A stretch of DNA of 64,000 nucleotides, taken from Arthrobacter sp. NicSoilB4. Its GTDB lineage: Bacteria; Actinomycetota; Actinomycetes; Actinomycetales; Micrococcaceae. The notes under the pieces were generated by a model. It saw only the letters and a list, made by a program, of their open reading frames with translations. It was not told the origin of the DNA and did no database searches. Of the stretch, positions 50,263 through 58,959 are shown in pieces. Location of the stretch: positions 3,472,001-3,536,000 of the forward strand of contig NZ_AP024653.1 in NCBI RefSeq assembly GCF_019977335.1. The letters run 5' to 3'. The translations under genes were made by a program, and so were the position numbers. How positions within the stretch are numbered: position 1 is the first letter of the stretch; each line of letters starts with the position of its first letter.

Positions 50263-52287
50263 TCAGACCTCCGCCACGGGGGCCGCGAACTGCGCCGCAT
50301 ACAGCGCGGCGTATGCCCCGCCTGCCTCCAGCAGTGACGCGTGCGTCCCCTGCTCCACGATCTGGCCCGCCTCCATCACCAGGATGAGGTCGGCGTCGCG
50401 GATGGTGGAGAGCCGGTGGGCAATGACAAACGACGTCCGGTCGCTCCGCAAGGCGCTCATGGCCTTCTGCACCAGCACCTCGGTGCGGGTGTCCACCGAG
50501 CTCGTGGCCTCGTCCAGGATCAGCACCGACGGCCGGGCCAGGAAGGCCCTAGCAATGGTCAGCAGCTGCTTCTCCCCCGCCGAGACATTCCCGCCCTCGT
50601 CTTCCAGCACCGTGTCGTAGCCCTCCGGCAGCGACCGGACGAACCGGTCCACGTACGTCGCCTTCGCCGCCTCCAGGATCTCCGCCTCCGAGGCTCCGGG
50701 CCGGCCGTAGGCGATGTTGTCCCGGATGGTCCCGCCGAACAGCCAGGTGTCCTGCAGCACCATGCCCATCCGCGAGCGCAGCTCGTCGCGGGTCATCGCG
50801 GTGACGTCCACGCCGTCGAGCGTGATCCGCCCGGCGTCGAGCTCGTAGAACCGCATCATCAGGTTCACCAGCGTCGTCTTGCCCGCGCCCGTCGGGCCCA
50901 CGATCGCCACGGTCTGCCCGGGCTCGGCCACCAGGCTCAGGTCCGCAATCAGCGGCTTGTCCGGCGAATACGCGAAGGACACGTGCTCGAACACCAGCCG
51001 GCCCCGCGTCGCCGGAGGCTCAACAGCATCGGCCGGATCCGGCGATTCCTCCTCGGTGTCCAGCAGCTCGAACACCCGCTCGGCCGACGCCACCCCGGAC
51101 TGCAGCAGGTTCGCCATCGAGCCCAGCTGGGCCAGCGGCTGGGTGAACTGCCGCGAGTACTGGATGAACGCCTGCACGTCCCCCAGCTGCATCGCCCCCG
51201 CCGCCACCTGCAGGCCGCCCACCACGGCGATCCCCACGTAGACCAGGTTACCGATGAACGTCATGGCCGGCATGATCAGGCCGGACACGAACTGCGCGCC
51301 GAAGCTGGCCTCATACAGCTCCGCGTTCTTCAGCCGGAACCGCTCCTCCACCTCCCGCTGCCGGCCGAACACCTTCACCAGCGCGTGGCCCGTGTACGTC
51401 TCCTCGATCTGCCCGTTCAGCTCCCCCGTGTGCTTCCACTGCGCCACAAACAGCTTCTGCGACCGCTTGGCGATCAGCGCCGTCGTCACCAGCGTCAGCG
51501 GCACGGTGACCAGCGCGATCAGCGCCAGCGTGGGCGAAAGGATGAACATCATCACCAGCACGCCCAGCACAGTCAGCAGCGACGTGACCGCCTGGCTGAT
51601 GGACTGCTGCAGGCTCTGCGAGATGTTGTCCACGTCGTTGGTGACCCGGCTCAGCAGCTCGCCGCGCTGGATCGAGTCGAAATACCGCAGCGGGAGCCGG
51701 TTGACCTTCGCCTCGATCCGCTCCCGCAGCCGGAACATCGTCCGCTGCACCACGCCGTTGAGGATATATGCCTGCATCCACATGAATCCCGAGGCCAGCA
51801 CATACAGCACCAGCGCCCACAGCAGCACGTTGGCGAGCGCCGCGAAGTCGATCCCCGCGCCCGGCGTCAGCGTCATGGCGCTGAGCATGTCCGCCTGCTG
51901 GTCCTGGCCCTCGGCGCGCAGCTGCGCGATCAGCTGCTCCTGGCTCATCCCGGCCGGGAGCTGCTTGGAGACGACGCCGGCGAAGATCAGGTTGGTGCCC
52001 TCGCCGAGGAGCCGCGGCCCGATCACGGAGAACGTCACACTCACGACGGCGAGAAGCAGGACCAGCACCAGCCACAGCCGCTCCGGCCGCAGCTGGCCCA
52101 GCAGCCGCCGCGCGGACGGCCAGAAGTTCATCGCCTTCTCCGCCGGCACGTTCATCCCGGCGAACGGCCCGCCGCGCCCCGGCCCGCCCGCCGGTCGGGG
52201 AATGCGCAGCGGGGCCTCCCTGGTGGCGCCGCCGGGGCCTCCGCCCGCGGCACCGGTTCCGGGCGTCCGAGACTCGACCTTGCTCAT
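50263..52287 (-). CDS. Heterodimeric ABC exporter, catalytically complete half-transporter
   Basis: The 674-residue half-transporter has a Gly/Pro-rich N-terminal extension (about 1-55), a six-helix exporter domain (about 65-390) and an ATPase domain. The ATPase has Walker A VGPTGAGKTTLVN, signature NVSAGEKQL (VSAGE in place of LSGGQ), Walker [13 protein letters not shown] with the catalytic Glu, and switch His in IAHRLST. It overlaps its partner gene by 4 bases. The pair is of the LmrCD/TM287-288 drug or lipid exporter type. A diverged 3'-end relic of this gene lies at 40053-40505. The substrate is unknown. Confidence 0.9.
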   Translation of the reverse strand: MSKVESRTPGTGAAGGGPGGATREAPLRIPRPAGGPGRGGPFAGMNVPAEKAMNFWPSARRLLGQLRPERLWLVLVLLLAVVSVTFSVIGPRLLGEGTNLIFAGVVSKQLPAGMSQEQLIAQLRAEGQDQQADMLSAMTLTPGAGIDFAALANVLLWALVLYVLASGFMWMQAYILNGVVQRTMFRLRERIEAKVNRLPLRYFDSIQRGELLSRVTNDVDNISQSLQQSISQAVTSLLTVLGVLVMMFILSPTLALIALVTVPLTLVTTALIAKRSQKLFVAQWKHTGELNGQIEETYTGHALVKVFGRQREVEERFRLKNAELYEASFGAQFVSGLIMPAMTFIGNLVYVGIAVVGGLQVAAGAMQLGDVQAFIQYSRQFTQPLAQLGSMANLLQSGVASAERVFELLDTEEESPDPADAVEPPATRGRLVFEHVSFAYSPDKPLIADLSLVAEPGQTVAIVGPTGAGKTTLVNLMMRFYELDAGRITLDGVDVTAMTRDELRSRMGMVLQDTWLFGGTIRDNIAYGRPGASEAEILEAAKATYVDRFVRSLPEGYDTVLEDEGGNVSAGEKQLLTIARAFLARPSVLILDEATSSVDTRTEVLVQKAMSALRSDRTSFVIAHRLSTIRDADLILVMEAGQIVEQGTHASLLEAGGAYAALYAAQFAAPVAEV

Positions 52288-54023
52288 GCCGCCTCCTCCG
52301 CCGCGAGCTGCGAGTTCACAATCTCCCGGTACGTCTCCGAGGTCTCCAGCAGCTCCTCGTGCGTGCCGTGAGCGACGATCCGCCCGCCGTCGAGCACCAG
52401 GATCTGGTCCGCGTCCACAATGCTGGAGACCCGCTGGGCGATGATCACCAGGGTGGCGCCGGCGGTGTGCTGCTTGAGCGCCTGCCGGAGCCGGGCGTCG
52501 GTGGCGGTGTCCAGCGAGGAGAAGGAGTCGTCGAAGATGTAGAGCTCGGGTCGCTTCACCAGCGCCCGGGCAATTGCGATCCGCTGCCGCTGCCCGCCGG
52601 AGACGTTGGTGCCGCCCTGCGAGACGGGCGCGTCCAGCCCGCCCTCCATCTCCCGGACGAAGTCCTCCGCCTGCGCGATGGACAGCGCCCGCCAGAGTTC
52701 GTCCTCGGTGGCGTCGGGCTTGCCGTAGAGCAGGTTGCTGCGGACCGTGCCGGAGAACAGGTACGGCTTCTGCGGGACCAGGCCGATGTGGCCCCAGAGC
52801 AGGTCCGGGTGCAGCTCCCGCACGTCCACGCCGTCGATCATCACCGAGCCCGACGTCGCGTCGAAGAGCCGCGGCATCAAGTTCACGAGGGTGGTCTTGC
52901 CGGAGCCGGTGGCGCCGATGATCGCCGTCGTCTGGCCCGCCCGGGCGGTGAAGCCGATCCCGGACAGGACCGGCTGCTCGGCACCCGGGTAGGCGAACCC
53001 GACGTCGCGCATCTCCAGTTCGCCGCGGCCGGTGCGGCCGGCAAAGCCCACCGGATGCTCCGGCGGCCGGACGCTGGATTCCGTGCCCAGCACTGCGCCG
53101 ATCCGGTCCGCGGAGACTGCCGCGCGCGGGATCATGATCGCCATGAACGTCGCCATCATGACGGACATCAGGATCTGCATAAGGTAGCTCAGGAACGCGA
53201 TCATGGTCCCCACCTGCATGGAGCCGTCCTGGATCCGGAACGCGCCGAACCAGATCACCGCCACGGACGAGACGTTCAGCACCAGCATCACGACGGGGAA
53301 CGCGAGCGCCATCAGCCGGCCGGCGCGCAGCGCGGTGTCCGTGACGTCCTCGTTGGCCCGGGCGAAGCGGGCGGTCTCCACGTCCTCGCGGACGAACGCG
53401 CGGACCACGCGGATGCCGGTGAGCTGTTCACGGAGCACCCGGTTCACGGTGTCGATCCGGGTCTGCATGAGCCGGAACAGCGGCACCATCCGGGTGATGA
53501 TCAGCCCCACCCCGGTCAGCAGCACCGGCACGCTGACGGCGATCAGCCAGGACAGCTGCAGGTCCTGCCGGATCGCCATGATCACCCCGCCGATGCAGAG
53601 CATGGGCGCGGCCACCATGAGGGTGGCCGACATGAGCACCAGCTGCTGGACCTGCTGGACGTCGTTGGTGGAGCGGGTGATGAGGCTCGGCGCGCCGAAG
53701 CGGGTGACCTCCTGCTCGGAGAATGCCGCCACCCGGCTGAAGATCGCCCCGCGCACGTCCCGGCCCATCGCCATCGCCGCCTTCGCCCCGAAGTACACGG
53801 CCGCGATGGCGCAGGCGATCTGCAGCAGGGTGACCAGCAGCATCACGCCGCCGGTGTGCAGGATGTACTCCGTGTCCCCCTTCGCCACGCCCTGGTCGAT
53901 GATGTCCGCGTTCAGGGTGGGCAGGTACAGCGAGGCGATGGACTGCGCCAACTGGAAGACGACGACGGCGAGCAGCAGCCGCTGCTGCGGCCGCAGATAT
54001 TCAACGAGCAGTTTCCAGAGCAT
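52284..54023 (-). CDS. Heterodimeric ABC exporter, half-transporter with degenerate ATP site
   Basis: The 579-residue half-transporter has a six-helix domain (about 1-310), then Walker A IGATGSGKTTLVN and the canonical signature NVSGGQRQR. Its Walker B ends LYIFDDSFSSLD, where Asp replaces the catalytic Glu, and the switch His is Gln (IAQRVSS). These two changes mark the degenerate half of an asymmetric exporter, complementing the complete site of the downstream partner. The start is the ATG at 54023. It is the first gene of the two-gene operon. Confidence 0.9.
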   Translation of the reverse strand: MLWKLLVEYLRPQQRLLLAVVVFQLAQSIASLYLPTLNADIIDQGVAKGDTEYILHTGGVMLLVTLLQIACAIAAVYFGAKAAMAMGRDVRGAIFSRVAAFSEQEVTRFGAPSLITRSTNDVQQVQQLVLMSATLMVAAPMLCIGGVIMAIRQDLQLSWLIAVSVPVLLTGVGLIITRMVPLFRLMQTRIDTVNRVLREQLTGIRVVRAFVREDVETARFARANEDVTDTALRAGRLMALAFPVVMLVLNVSSVAVIWFGAFRIQDGSMQVGTMIAFLSYLMQILMSVMMATFMAIMIPRAAVSADRIGAVLGTESSVRPPEHPVGFAGRTGRGELEMRDVGFAYPGAEQPVLSGIGFTARAGQTTAIIGATGSGKTTLVNLMPRLFDATSGSVMIDGVDVRELHPDLLWGHIGLVPQKPYLFSGTVRSNLLYGKPDATEDELWRALSIAQAEDFVREMEGGLDAPVSQGGTNVSGGQRQRIAIARALVKRPELYIFDDSFSSLDTATDARLRQALKQHTAGATLVIIAQRVSSIVDADQILVLDGGRIVAHGTHEELLETSETYREIVNSQLAAEEAA

Positions 54024-54263
54024 CCGTACTCCCAGCCACGCGTTCCGCCGAGTGATCCGAAGGTCAGTTTACGTCCGGAGGCTGGGGGTGGAAGTGGTTC
54101 CTCTCAGGGCGGATTGGAGGTGCCGGGCTGCGGCTGCGGCGCATTGCGGCCCAGCTTGGCCGGGTTGTGGATTTGATCGCTCGACCTTGGGAGCGTGATC
54201 GGCCAGCGAACTGGACTGATCCCGCTACCCGCCGGCTAAGCGATCCCTGAGACGACAAACGAG

Positions 54264-54347
54264 CATGTGCTACCGGGTTCTATAGGCTCACTAGGAGACC
54301 CTTGCATCCCGCTAGTACATGAGCTACCGTGTGCTATACGGAGCTAG
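54264..54347. repeat. Two operator-like direct repeats upstream of the 54388 gene
   Basis: catgtgctaccgggttctata (54264-54284) and catgagctaccgtgtgctata (54318-54338) match at 18 of 21 positions, and both run on to a ctag. They start 54 bases apart, close to five helical turns. The second contains an imperfect inverted repeat (agctaccgt ... acggagct). They sit 41 bases or more before the start of an orphan accessory gene, as an autoregulatory site would. The rest of the 54024-54387 gap shows no gene. Confidence 0.5.
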
Positions 54348-54387
54348 CGAATACTAAGGCTCCTCGAACCAGGAAGGACACCCTATT

Positions 54388-54918
54388 ATGACTGAGTACA
54401 CTTCAGATTCTCTCGGCCGAGCACTTGCTGCTGCTGCCGAGGCATTCCTCACCGCGATGCGCGGCGACGGGGACGAGGCCTTTACTTCCGCGCCCCATTC
54501 TGAGGACGTTACATGGGCACCGGCGGCAGCCGAGCCCATCTTGTTCGACCCGTTGACCGACCCGCTCCCTATGAGGGCTACCCCGGACCGGGAGGCGGAC
54601 CAGAAGTCCCAAGACATGTGTTCACTGGTCTACATCGCAAGCATTGGTCGGTTCTACGCCGAGACGGGCGAGGGAGCCGGCGCCGATGAAATCCGCAGAT
54701 TCGCACAAAAGGCCGGATACATGAACGGTCGCGCCGTCAACGGCTGGAATTCTCGACCCGGCAGCATCCGTTCAGTGGAGGTGGTAGACGGCAAAAGGTA
54801 TATCAACCAGACCGCTGCGAAGTGGCTTGCCAAGCTCGAACGCGCCCTCGGCGTGGACATCAACGGCGACATCCGGTGGGTCGAGGTCGACGATGAAGGG
54901 AACGTAACCGTTCCGTAG
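54388..54918 (+). CDS. Orphan accessory protein, possibly DNA-binding
   Basis: The 176-residue acidic protein has no recognised family. The C-terminal part (about 95-160) has ADEIRRFAQKAGYMNGRAVNGWNS followed by GKRYINQTAAKWLAKLERALG, two helix-rich segments that could form a helix-turn-helix; this is only a visual impression. aggaagga lies 7 bases before the ATG. Codon use is mixed. The gene lies between the ABC exporter promoter region and the MBL/dehydrogenase relics, with repeated operator-like sequences upstream. Confidence 0.55.
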   Translation: MTEYTSDSLGRALAAAAEAFLTAMRGDGDEAFTSAPHSEDVTWAPAAAEPILFDPLTDPLPMRATPDREADQKSQDMCSLVYIASIGRFYAETGEGAGADEIRRFAQKAGYMNGRAVNGWNSRPGSIRSVEVVDGKRYINQTAAKWLAKLERALGVDINGDIRWVEVDDEGNVTVP

Positions 54919-55126
54919 TTCCCGGACCGCGTTGGACATGACTTCCGAAAGGCGACCTCTCGTTAACCTTCGGGGAACTGCGTAACGCACGGTCTCAGCA
55001 CTGGCACTAGCCAGCTGAGCAGCCCGCTACCGAGATAGGACCGAACATCCTGCTGGACCTCATGACGTCCGTAGACACGGTCCCGGGTTTCAGGACGTCG
55101 AGTTAGCGCGGGATGACGATTAAGTG

Positions 55127-55508
55127 CCCATGCCACAGGCCACGCGGCGCTCCAGATCGAGGAGCGCCGCGTCCTCGTCGCGGCGACATGCTCTCCGACA
55201 TCCTGATGCCGTTCCTCGACCTGGAGGCTGCGGATCCGCTCGGGGACTACCTCGAGGCGCTGCGGCTCTTCGAGAGTGTTGCCGACGGCATTGATGTCGT
55301 CATCCCAGGTCACGGCTCGGTCGGCGGAGCCGGGCAGCTGCGGGCACGGATCAGACAGGACCGCGCGTACGTAGAGGCCCTGCGCGACGGCGGTGTTCCC
55401 GACGACCCGCGCGTCGGTCCTTCGGCCCCGTTGGAGTGGCTGCCCGACGTGCATCGATGGCAGCTGCGGCGGCTCGCTGAAAAAGCGCAGAACAAGAGGC
55501 CCGTTTAG
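55127..55508 (+). pseudogene. Relic: 3' part of an MBL-fold hydrolase gene
   Basis: This stretch encodes the C-terminal ~125 residues of the MBL protein at 56822-57631 (on the opposite strand there): VIPGHGSVGGAGQLRARIRQDRAYVEALRDGG and APLEWLPDVHRWQ are shared nearly exactly. One base is missing in the run gcggcgacatg near 55185 (gccggcgacatg in the intact gene), so the frame is broken, and the zinc-binding HxHxDH half is absent. Relative to the intact gene it is inverted. It ends 15 bases before a second relic on the other strand. Confidence 0.88.
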
Positions 55509-55522
55509 GACCCCGGGCTGAC

Positions 55523-55580
55523 CTAGCCGCCCAGCACCACGTTCAGCGGCGGCTCGCCGGCCAACACGAGGTCAATCGCC
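55523..55580 (-). pseudogene. Relic: 3' end of a 2-hydroxyacid dehydrogenase gene
   Basis: On the minus strand the stretch reads AIDLVLAGEPPLNVVLGG-stop, against QIELMLAGEPPVNVVLGGQTNG at the end of the dehydrogenase at 57739-58671. Only about 18 codons remain. It is convergent with the MBL relic, whereas the two intact genes are tandem on the minus strand, so the relic pair reflects a different ancestral order. The remaining gap to 55648 holds nothing recognisable. Confidence 0.75.
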
Positions 55581-55647
55581 GCTCACGGCGCATAGGTGCC
55601 GTCCGGCGACGGCTGGCCTGCGAGCCAATTACCCCGGTGGGTCCGGA

Positions 55648-56673
55648 CTAAGAGGCTGGATCGGCGTCGTGCTTCGCCGGCTGGTGGCCGTCGACGGCGG
55701 CGGGGACGTCGCCCTCTTCGTGCGCGTCTTTCTTCTTGCCGAACGGCAGCACCTTCAGCAGCGGGAGCAGGACGGCCATCACGATGAGGCCCCAGGCGAG
55801 GCCCAGGACGGCTGAGCACAGGGTGTTCACGAGCCAGGCCAGGAAGCCGCCCAGCACCGGGATCCCAACGAACGGTTTCTCGAGGACGTGGACCAGGTCG
55901 TACGGCAGGTGCCAGCCGAGGTCGTGGGCCCCCTGCAGCATGATGTGGCCGCCCACCCACAGCATGGCGACGGTACCAACAACGGTGATCGTGGTCAGCA
56001 CGGCGGGCATCCCCTTGACGAGCAGCTCGCCGAAGCGCTGGGAGCCCGCGGAGTCCTTGGCTGCCAAGTGGATTCCGATGTCGTCCATTTTGACGATGAG
56101 TGCGACCGCGCCGTAAACGAGCACGGTGATCACGAGCGCCACGACCACCAGGATGAGCGCACGGGCCCACAGGGACTCTTCGGCCACCTCGTTCATGGCG
56201 ATGACCATGATCTCGCAGGACAGGATGAAGTCGGTGGTGATGGCGCCCTTGGTGACCTTGGCCTCCGCCTCCGGGCCCCGGTCGACCGCCGGCGTGTCTT
56301 CTTCTGCCGTGTGGTGGCCGAAGAACTTGTGCCAGACCTTCTCGGCGCCCTCGTAGCAGAGGTAGGTGCCGCCCAGCATCAGGATGAACGGAATGACCCC
56401 CGGGATGAACGCGCTGATGAGCAGCAGCGCCGGCAGGATGATCAGCAGTTTGTTGCGGAGCGAGCCCCAGAAGATCTTCTTGATCATCGGCAGCTCGCGG
56501 GACGGGTCCGCCCCGGACACGTACTGAGGGGTGACGGCGGCGTCGTCAATAACGACGCCGGCGGCCTTGGCCCCCGCTTTGGCCGCACCGGCAGCGACGT
56601 CGTCCACCGAGGCGGCCGCGATGCGGGCCAGGGCCGCGATGTCGTCCAGCAGGGCGACGAGACCGCCGCTCAC
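55648..56673 (-). CDS. DUF808 (YedI-like) membrane protein
   Basis: The 341-residue protein starts SGGLVALLDDIAALARIAAASVDDVAAG and has the Ala/Gly-rich DUF808 N-terminus with AAGVVIDDAAVTPQYV. About seven hydrophobic segments follow, including FIPGVIPFILMLGGTYLCYEGAEK. The charged loop KVTKGAITTDFILSCEIMVIAMNEV and the C-terminal His/Asp-rich tail are usual for the family. Function is not established. It lies alone between the relics and the MBL hydrolase gene. Confidence 0.9.
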   Translation of the reverse strand: MSGGLVALLDDIAALARIAAASVDDVAAGAAKAGAKAAGVVIDDAAVTPQYVSGADPSRELPMIKKIFWGSLRNKLLIILPALLLISAFIPGVIPFILMLGGTYLCYEGAEKVWHKFFGHHTAEEDTPAVDRGPEAEAKVTKGAITTDFILSCEIMVIAMNEVAEESLWARALILVVVALVITVLVYGAVALIVKMDDIGIHLAAKDSAGSQRFGELLVKGMPAVLTTITVVGTVAMLWVGGHIMLQGAHDLGWHLPYDLVHVLEKPFVGIPVLGGFLAWLVNTLCSAVLGLAWGLIVMAVLLPLLKVLPFGKKKDAHEEGDVPAAVDGHQPAKHDADPAS

Positions 56674-56821
56674 AGCCCGCTTCCGTACTGTTTGAGGGCG
56701 GACAGCTGGACGAGGTTGCCTCGGTCAAGGCAGGTGATTGGCATTCTCGAATTATATGGTGGCGGGCGGCCCGGCGTCGGGAGTGGAGTGCGTCAGCCGG
56801 GGCGCAGCACACGGGCGGCGT

Positions 56822-57631
56822 CTAGTTCTGTTCTTTTTGGGTGAGCCGCTGTACTTGCCACCTGTGAACGTCGGGCAGCCATTCCAGCGGGGCCGCTAGA
56901 CCGACGCGCGGGTCGTCGGGATCACCGCCGTCGCGCAGGGCCTCTACGTACGCGCGGTCCTGTCTGATCCGTGCCCGTAACTGCCCGGCTCCGCCGACCG
57001 AGCCGTGGCCGGGGATGACGGCATCAACACCGTCGGCCACGCCCTCGAACAGCCGCAGCGCCGAGAGGTAGTCCCCGATCGGGTTCGCGGCCTCCAGGTC
57101 GAGGAACGGCATCAGGATGTCGGAAAGCATGTCGCCGGCGACGAGGACGCCGCGCTCCTCGATCAACAGCGCCCCGTGGCCCGGGGCATGGGCCTGATGC
57201 TCGATGATGCGGAGTGTGGGGCCATCCCAAGGGATCTGCGCGGCTCCGGCGGGCAGCCCGGTGATGAGGCCGAGCAGATCCATCGGGATCTCGTCGGCGT
57301 ACTCCGGCGGCAGCCCCTCGGCCACGAGGGCCTGCCAGTCCGCGTGCGACAGCAGATCCTGGATGGAGGCTGCCGTGCGGGCCGTACCGTAACGGGGCGC
57401 GTCGCCGAAGTTCGGGTGCCAGAGTACGTGGTCCCAGTGAAAATGTGTGGAGAAGCCTGCCACGACGGGCTGGCCCAGCCCGCGAAGGTCGTTCGCGAGG
57501 CAGTCCATTTCGCCGCTCGTTATGCCGGGGTCGATGAGCAACACGCCCGCCCGGCCCTGCACCACAACGGAGTTGCTCTGGATGAACTCGCTCTCATGAA
57601 CCAGGACGCCCTCAGCGACTTGCTTCAGCAT
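56822..57631 (-). CDS. MBL-fold metallohydrolase
   Basis: This beta-lactamase-fold hydrolase has about 269 residues: LLIDPGITSGE, the metal motif THFHWDHVLWHP (HxHxDH), a third ligand His in HAPGHGALLI, the bridging Asp in VLVAGDMLSD and the last His in VIPGHGSVGG. Two metals are therefore expected. The frame is open far upstream through the dehydrogenase region, but ATG 57631 follows ggaagg and starts at LKQVAEGVLVHES, the normal N-terminus. Its substrate is unknown. A frameshifted, inverted copy of its 3' part is at 55127-55508. Confidence 0.9.
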   Translation of the reverse strand: MLKQVAEGVLVHESEFIQSNSVVVQGRAGVLLIDPGITSGEMDCLANDLRGLGQPVVAGFSTHFHWDHVLWHPNFGDAPRYGTARTAASIQDLLSHADWQALVAEGLPPEYADEIPMDLLGLITGLPAGAAQIPWDGPTLRIIEHQAHAPGHGALLIEERGVLVAGDMLSDILMPFLDLEAANPIGDYLSALRLFEGVADGVDAVIPGHGSVGGAGQLRARIRQDRAYVEALRDGGDPDDPRVGLAAPLEWLPDVHRWQVQRLTQKEQN

Positions 57632-57738
57632 GAAATGCCTTCCGCTTGTGGTGTTCAACCGCTTGTTGGGACGGTATTCCCTGGCGGCAGCAGGTTGCAA
57701 GCACTGTGGGCGAAGCGGACGGGCCGCCCTCCCGGCGC

Positions 57739-58671
57739 TTAGCCGTTCGTTTGGCCGCCCAGCACGACGTTGACCGGCGGTTCGCCCGCCAGCATGAGCT
57801 CGATCTGCCGCTGGACGAGCCTCCCCATCCGCGGGCGCATGGCCGAACTGGCCCCGCCGACGTGCGGGCTGATGATGACGCCGGGGGTCCGCCACAGCGG
57901 GTGGTCGTGCGGCAGCGGCTCGGGATCGGTGACGTCCAGGGCGGCGCGGATCCGGCCGGAACCGGTGTGCTTCACCAGGGCGTCCGTGTCCGCGACCGGG
58001 CCGCGGGCCACGTTGACCAGCAGGGCGTCGTCGGGCATGGCCGAGAGGAAGGTGTCGTCGATCAGGTGGCGGGTGGCGTCGCTGAGCGGCACCCCCACGA
58101 TCACGATGTCGTGCTCCGGCAGGAGCGTGTGCAGCTCGTCGATGCCGTGGACGTGGCCGCGCGGGTCCGTCCGTTCCCTGCTGGCCACGCGGGTCACGGT
58201 GGTCTCGAAGGGCAGGAGCCGGTCCTCGATCGCCTTGCCCACGCCGCCGTAGCCGACGATCAGCACGCGCCGGTCCGCGAGGCTGGCGGTGGGTCGGGTC
58301 TCCCAGCGGCCCTCCTGCTGGTTCTGCAGCAGCCGCGGGAACTCGCGCTGGCTGGCCAGGATCAGGGCAAGGGTCAGCTCCGCGGTGGAGGTTTCGTGGA
58401 CGCCGGCGGCGTTGGCGAACACGCGGCCCGGCGGCAGTGAGTCCGCGACGCCGTCGTACCCGATCGACTGGCTCTGCACGAGCCCGGTGTCCACCCCCTC
58501 CAGGGCGCACAGGACCTCCGTGCTGCCCATGTAGGGCTGCACCACGATGTCGAGCCGCGGCACGGGAGGCTCCCCGGCCAGGTCCCATTCGAGCAGGGTG
58601 ACGTCCGGGTGCGGCGCAAGGTACTCGCGCAGGGTGGCGTCCGGCAGGCTCACAGTTATTTTCCTCGGCAT
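57739..58671 (-). CDS. D-2-hydroxyacid dehydrogenase
   Basis: The 310-residue enzyme has the Rossmann motif VLIVGYGGVGKAIEDRL, the substrate Arg in NVARGPVADTDAL, ALDVTDPEPLPHDHPLW (catalytic Glu region) and the catalytic His in ISPHVGGASSAM. The nucleotide-binding loop carries ASRERTD after the second strand, favouring NADP. It interconverts a 2-oxoacid and a D-2-hydroxyacid. It is 108 bases upstream of the MBL gene on the same strand. The start is the ATG at 58671. Confidence 0.9.
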   Translation of the reverse strand: MPRKITVSLPDATLREYLAPHPDVTLLEWDLAGEPPVPRLDIVVQPYMGSTEVLCALEGVDTGLVQSQSIGYDGVADSLPPGRVFANAAGVHETSTAELTLALILASQREFPRLLQNQQEGRWETRPTASLADRRVLIVGYGGVGKAIEDRLLPFETTVTRVASRERTDPRGHVHGIDELHTLLPEHDIVIVGVPLSDATRHLIDDTFLSAMPDDALLVNVARGPVADTDALVKHTGSGRIRAALDVTDPEPLPHDHPLWRTPGVIISPHVGGASSAMRPRMGRLVQRQIELMLAGEPPVNVVLGGQTNG

Positions 58672-58750
58672 AGCTGCCAGCCTAGTGCGGCAGGCGCGGC
58701 GGGGCGGCGATGGCGGCGCCCGGCAAACGAGACGACGAACCCGTCATCGG

Positions 58751-58800
58751 CTGCTCCATAACCGCCCTTTTGGGGCCGCATAAGGGCGGTTATGGAGCAG
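58751..58800. repeat. Perfect 19-base inverted repeat, REP-like
   Basis: ctgctccataaccgccctt and its exact inverse aagggcggttatggagcag flank a 12-base loop. The element lies between two divergent genes (dehydrogenase and serine hydrolase), where a terminator is not expected. That, and its AT-rich core in GC-rich surroundings, suggest a REP-like palindromic element or a regulatory hairpin. The adjoining gtcgacagtcgac is a short direct duplication. Confidence 0.55.
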
Positions 58801-58959
58801 TCGACAGTCGACGGGGAAACACCCGCGACCGCGGCGCCGGACCCAGCTGGGAGTTCGCCCTCACCTTCGAGCCGGCCCGCGCGTCTTTTGGACATGCCCG
58901 GCGGCCGGGCATACATTGCAAGGACCCCCTCCCCTTACTGACCTGGAAGGTCCTGCACC

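Noticed and set aside
57632..58588. Upstream extension of the MBL-hydrolase frame through the dehydrogenase gene
   Set aside because: The extension is a low-complexity Arg/Ala/Gly/Pro shadow of the dehydrogenase. The ATG at 57631 has a ribosome-binding site and starts at the normal MBL N-terminus.
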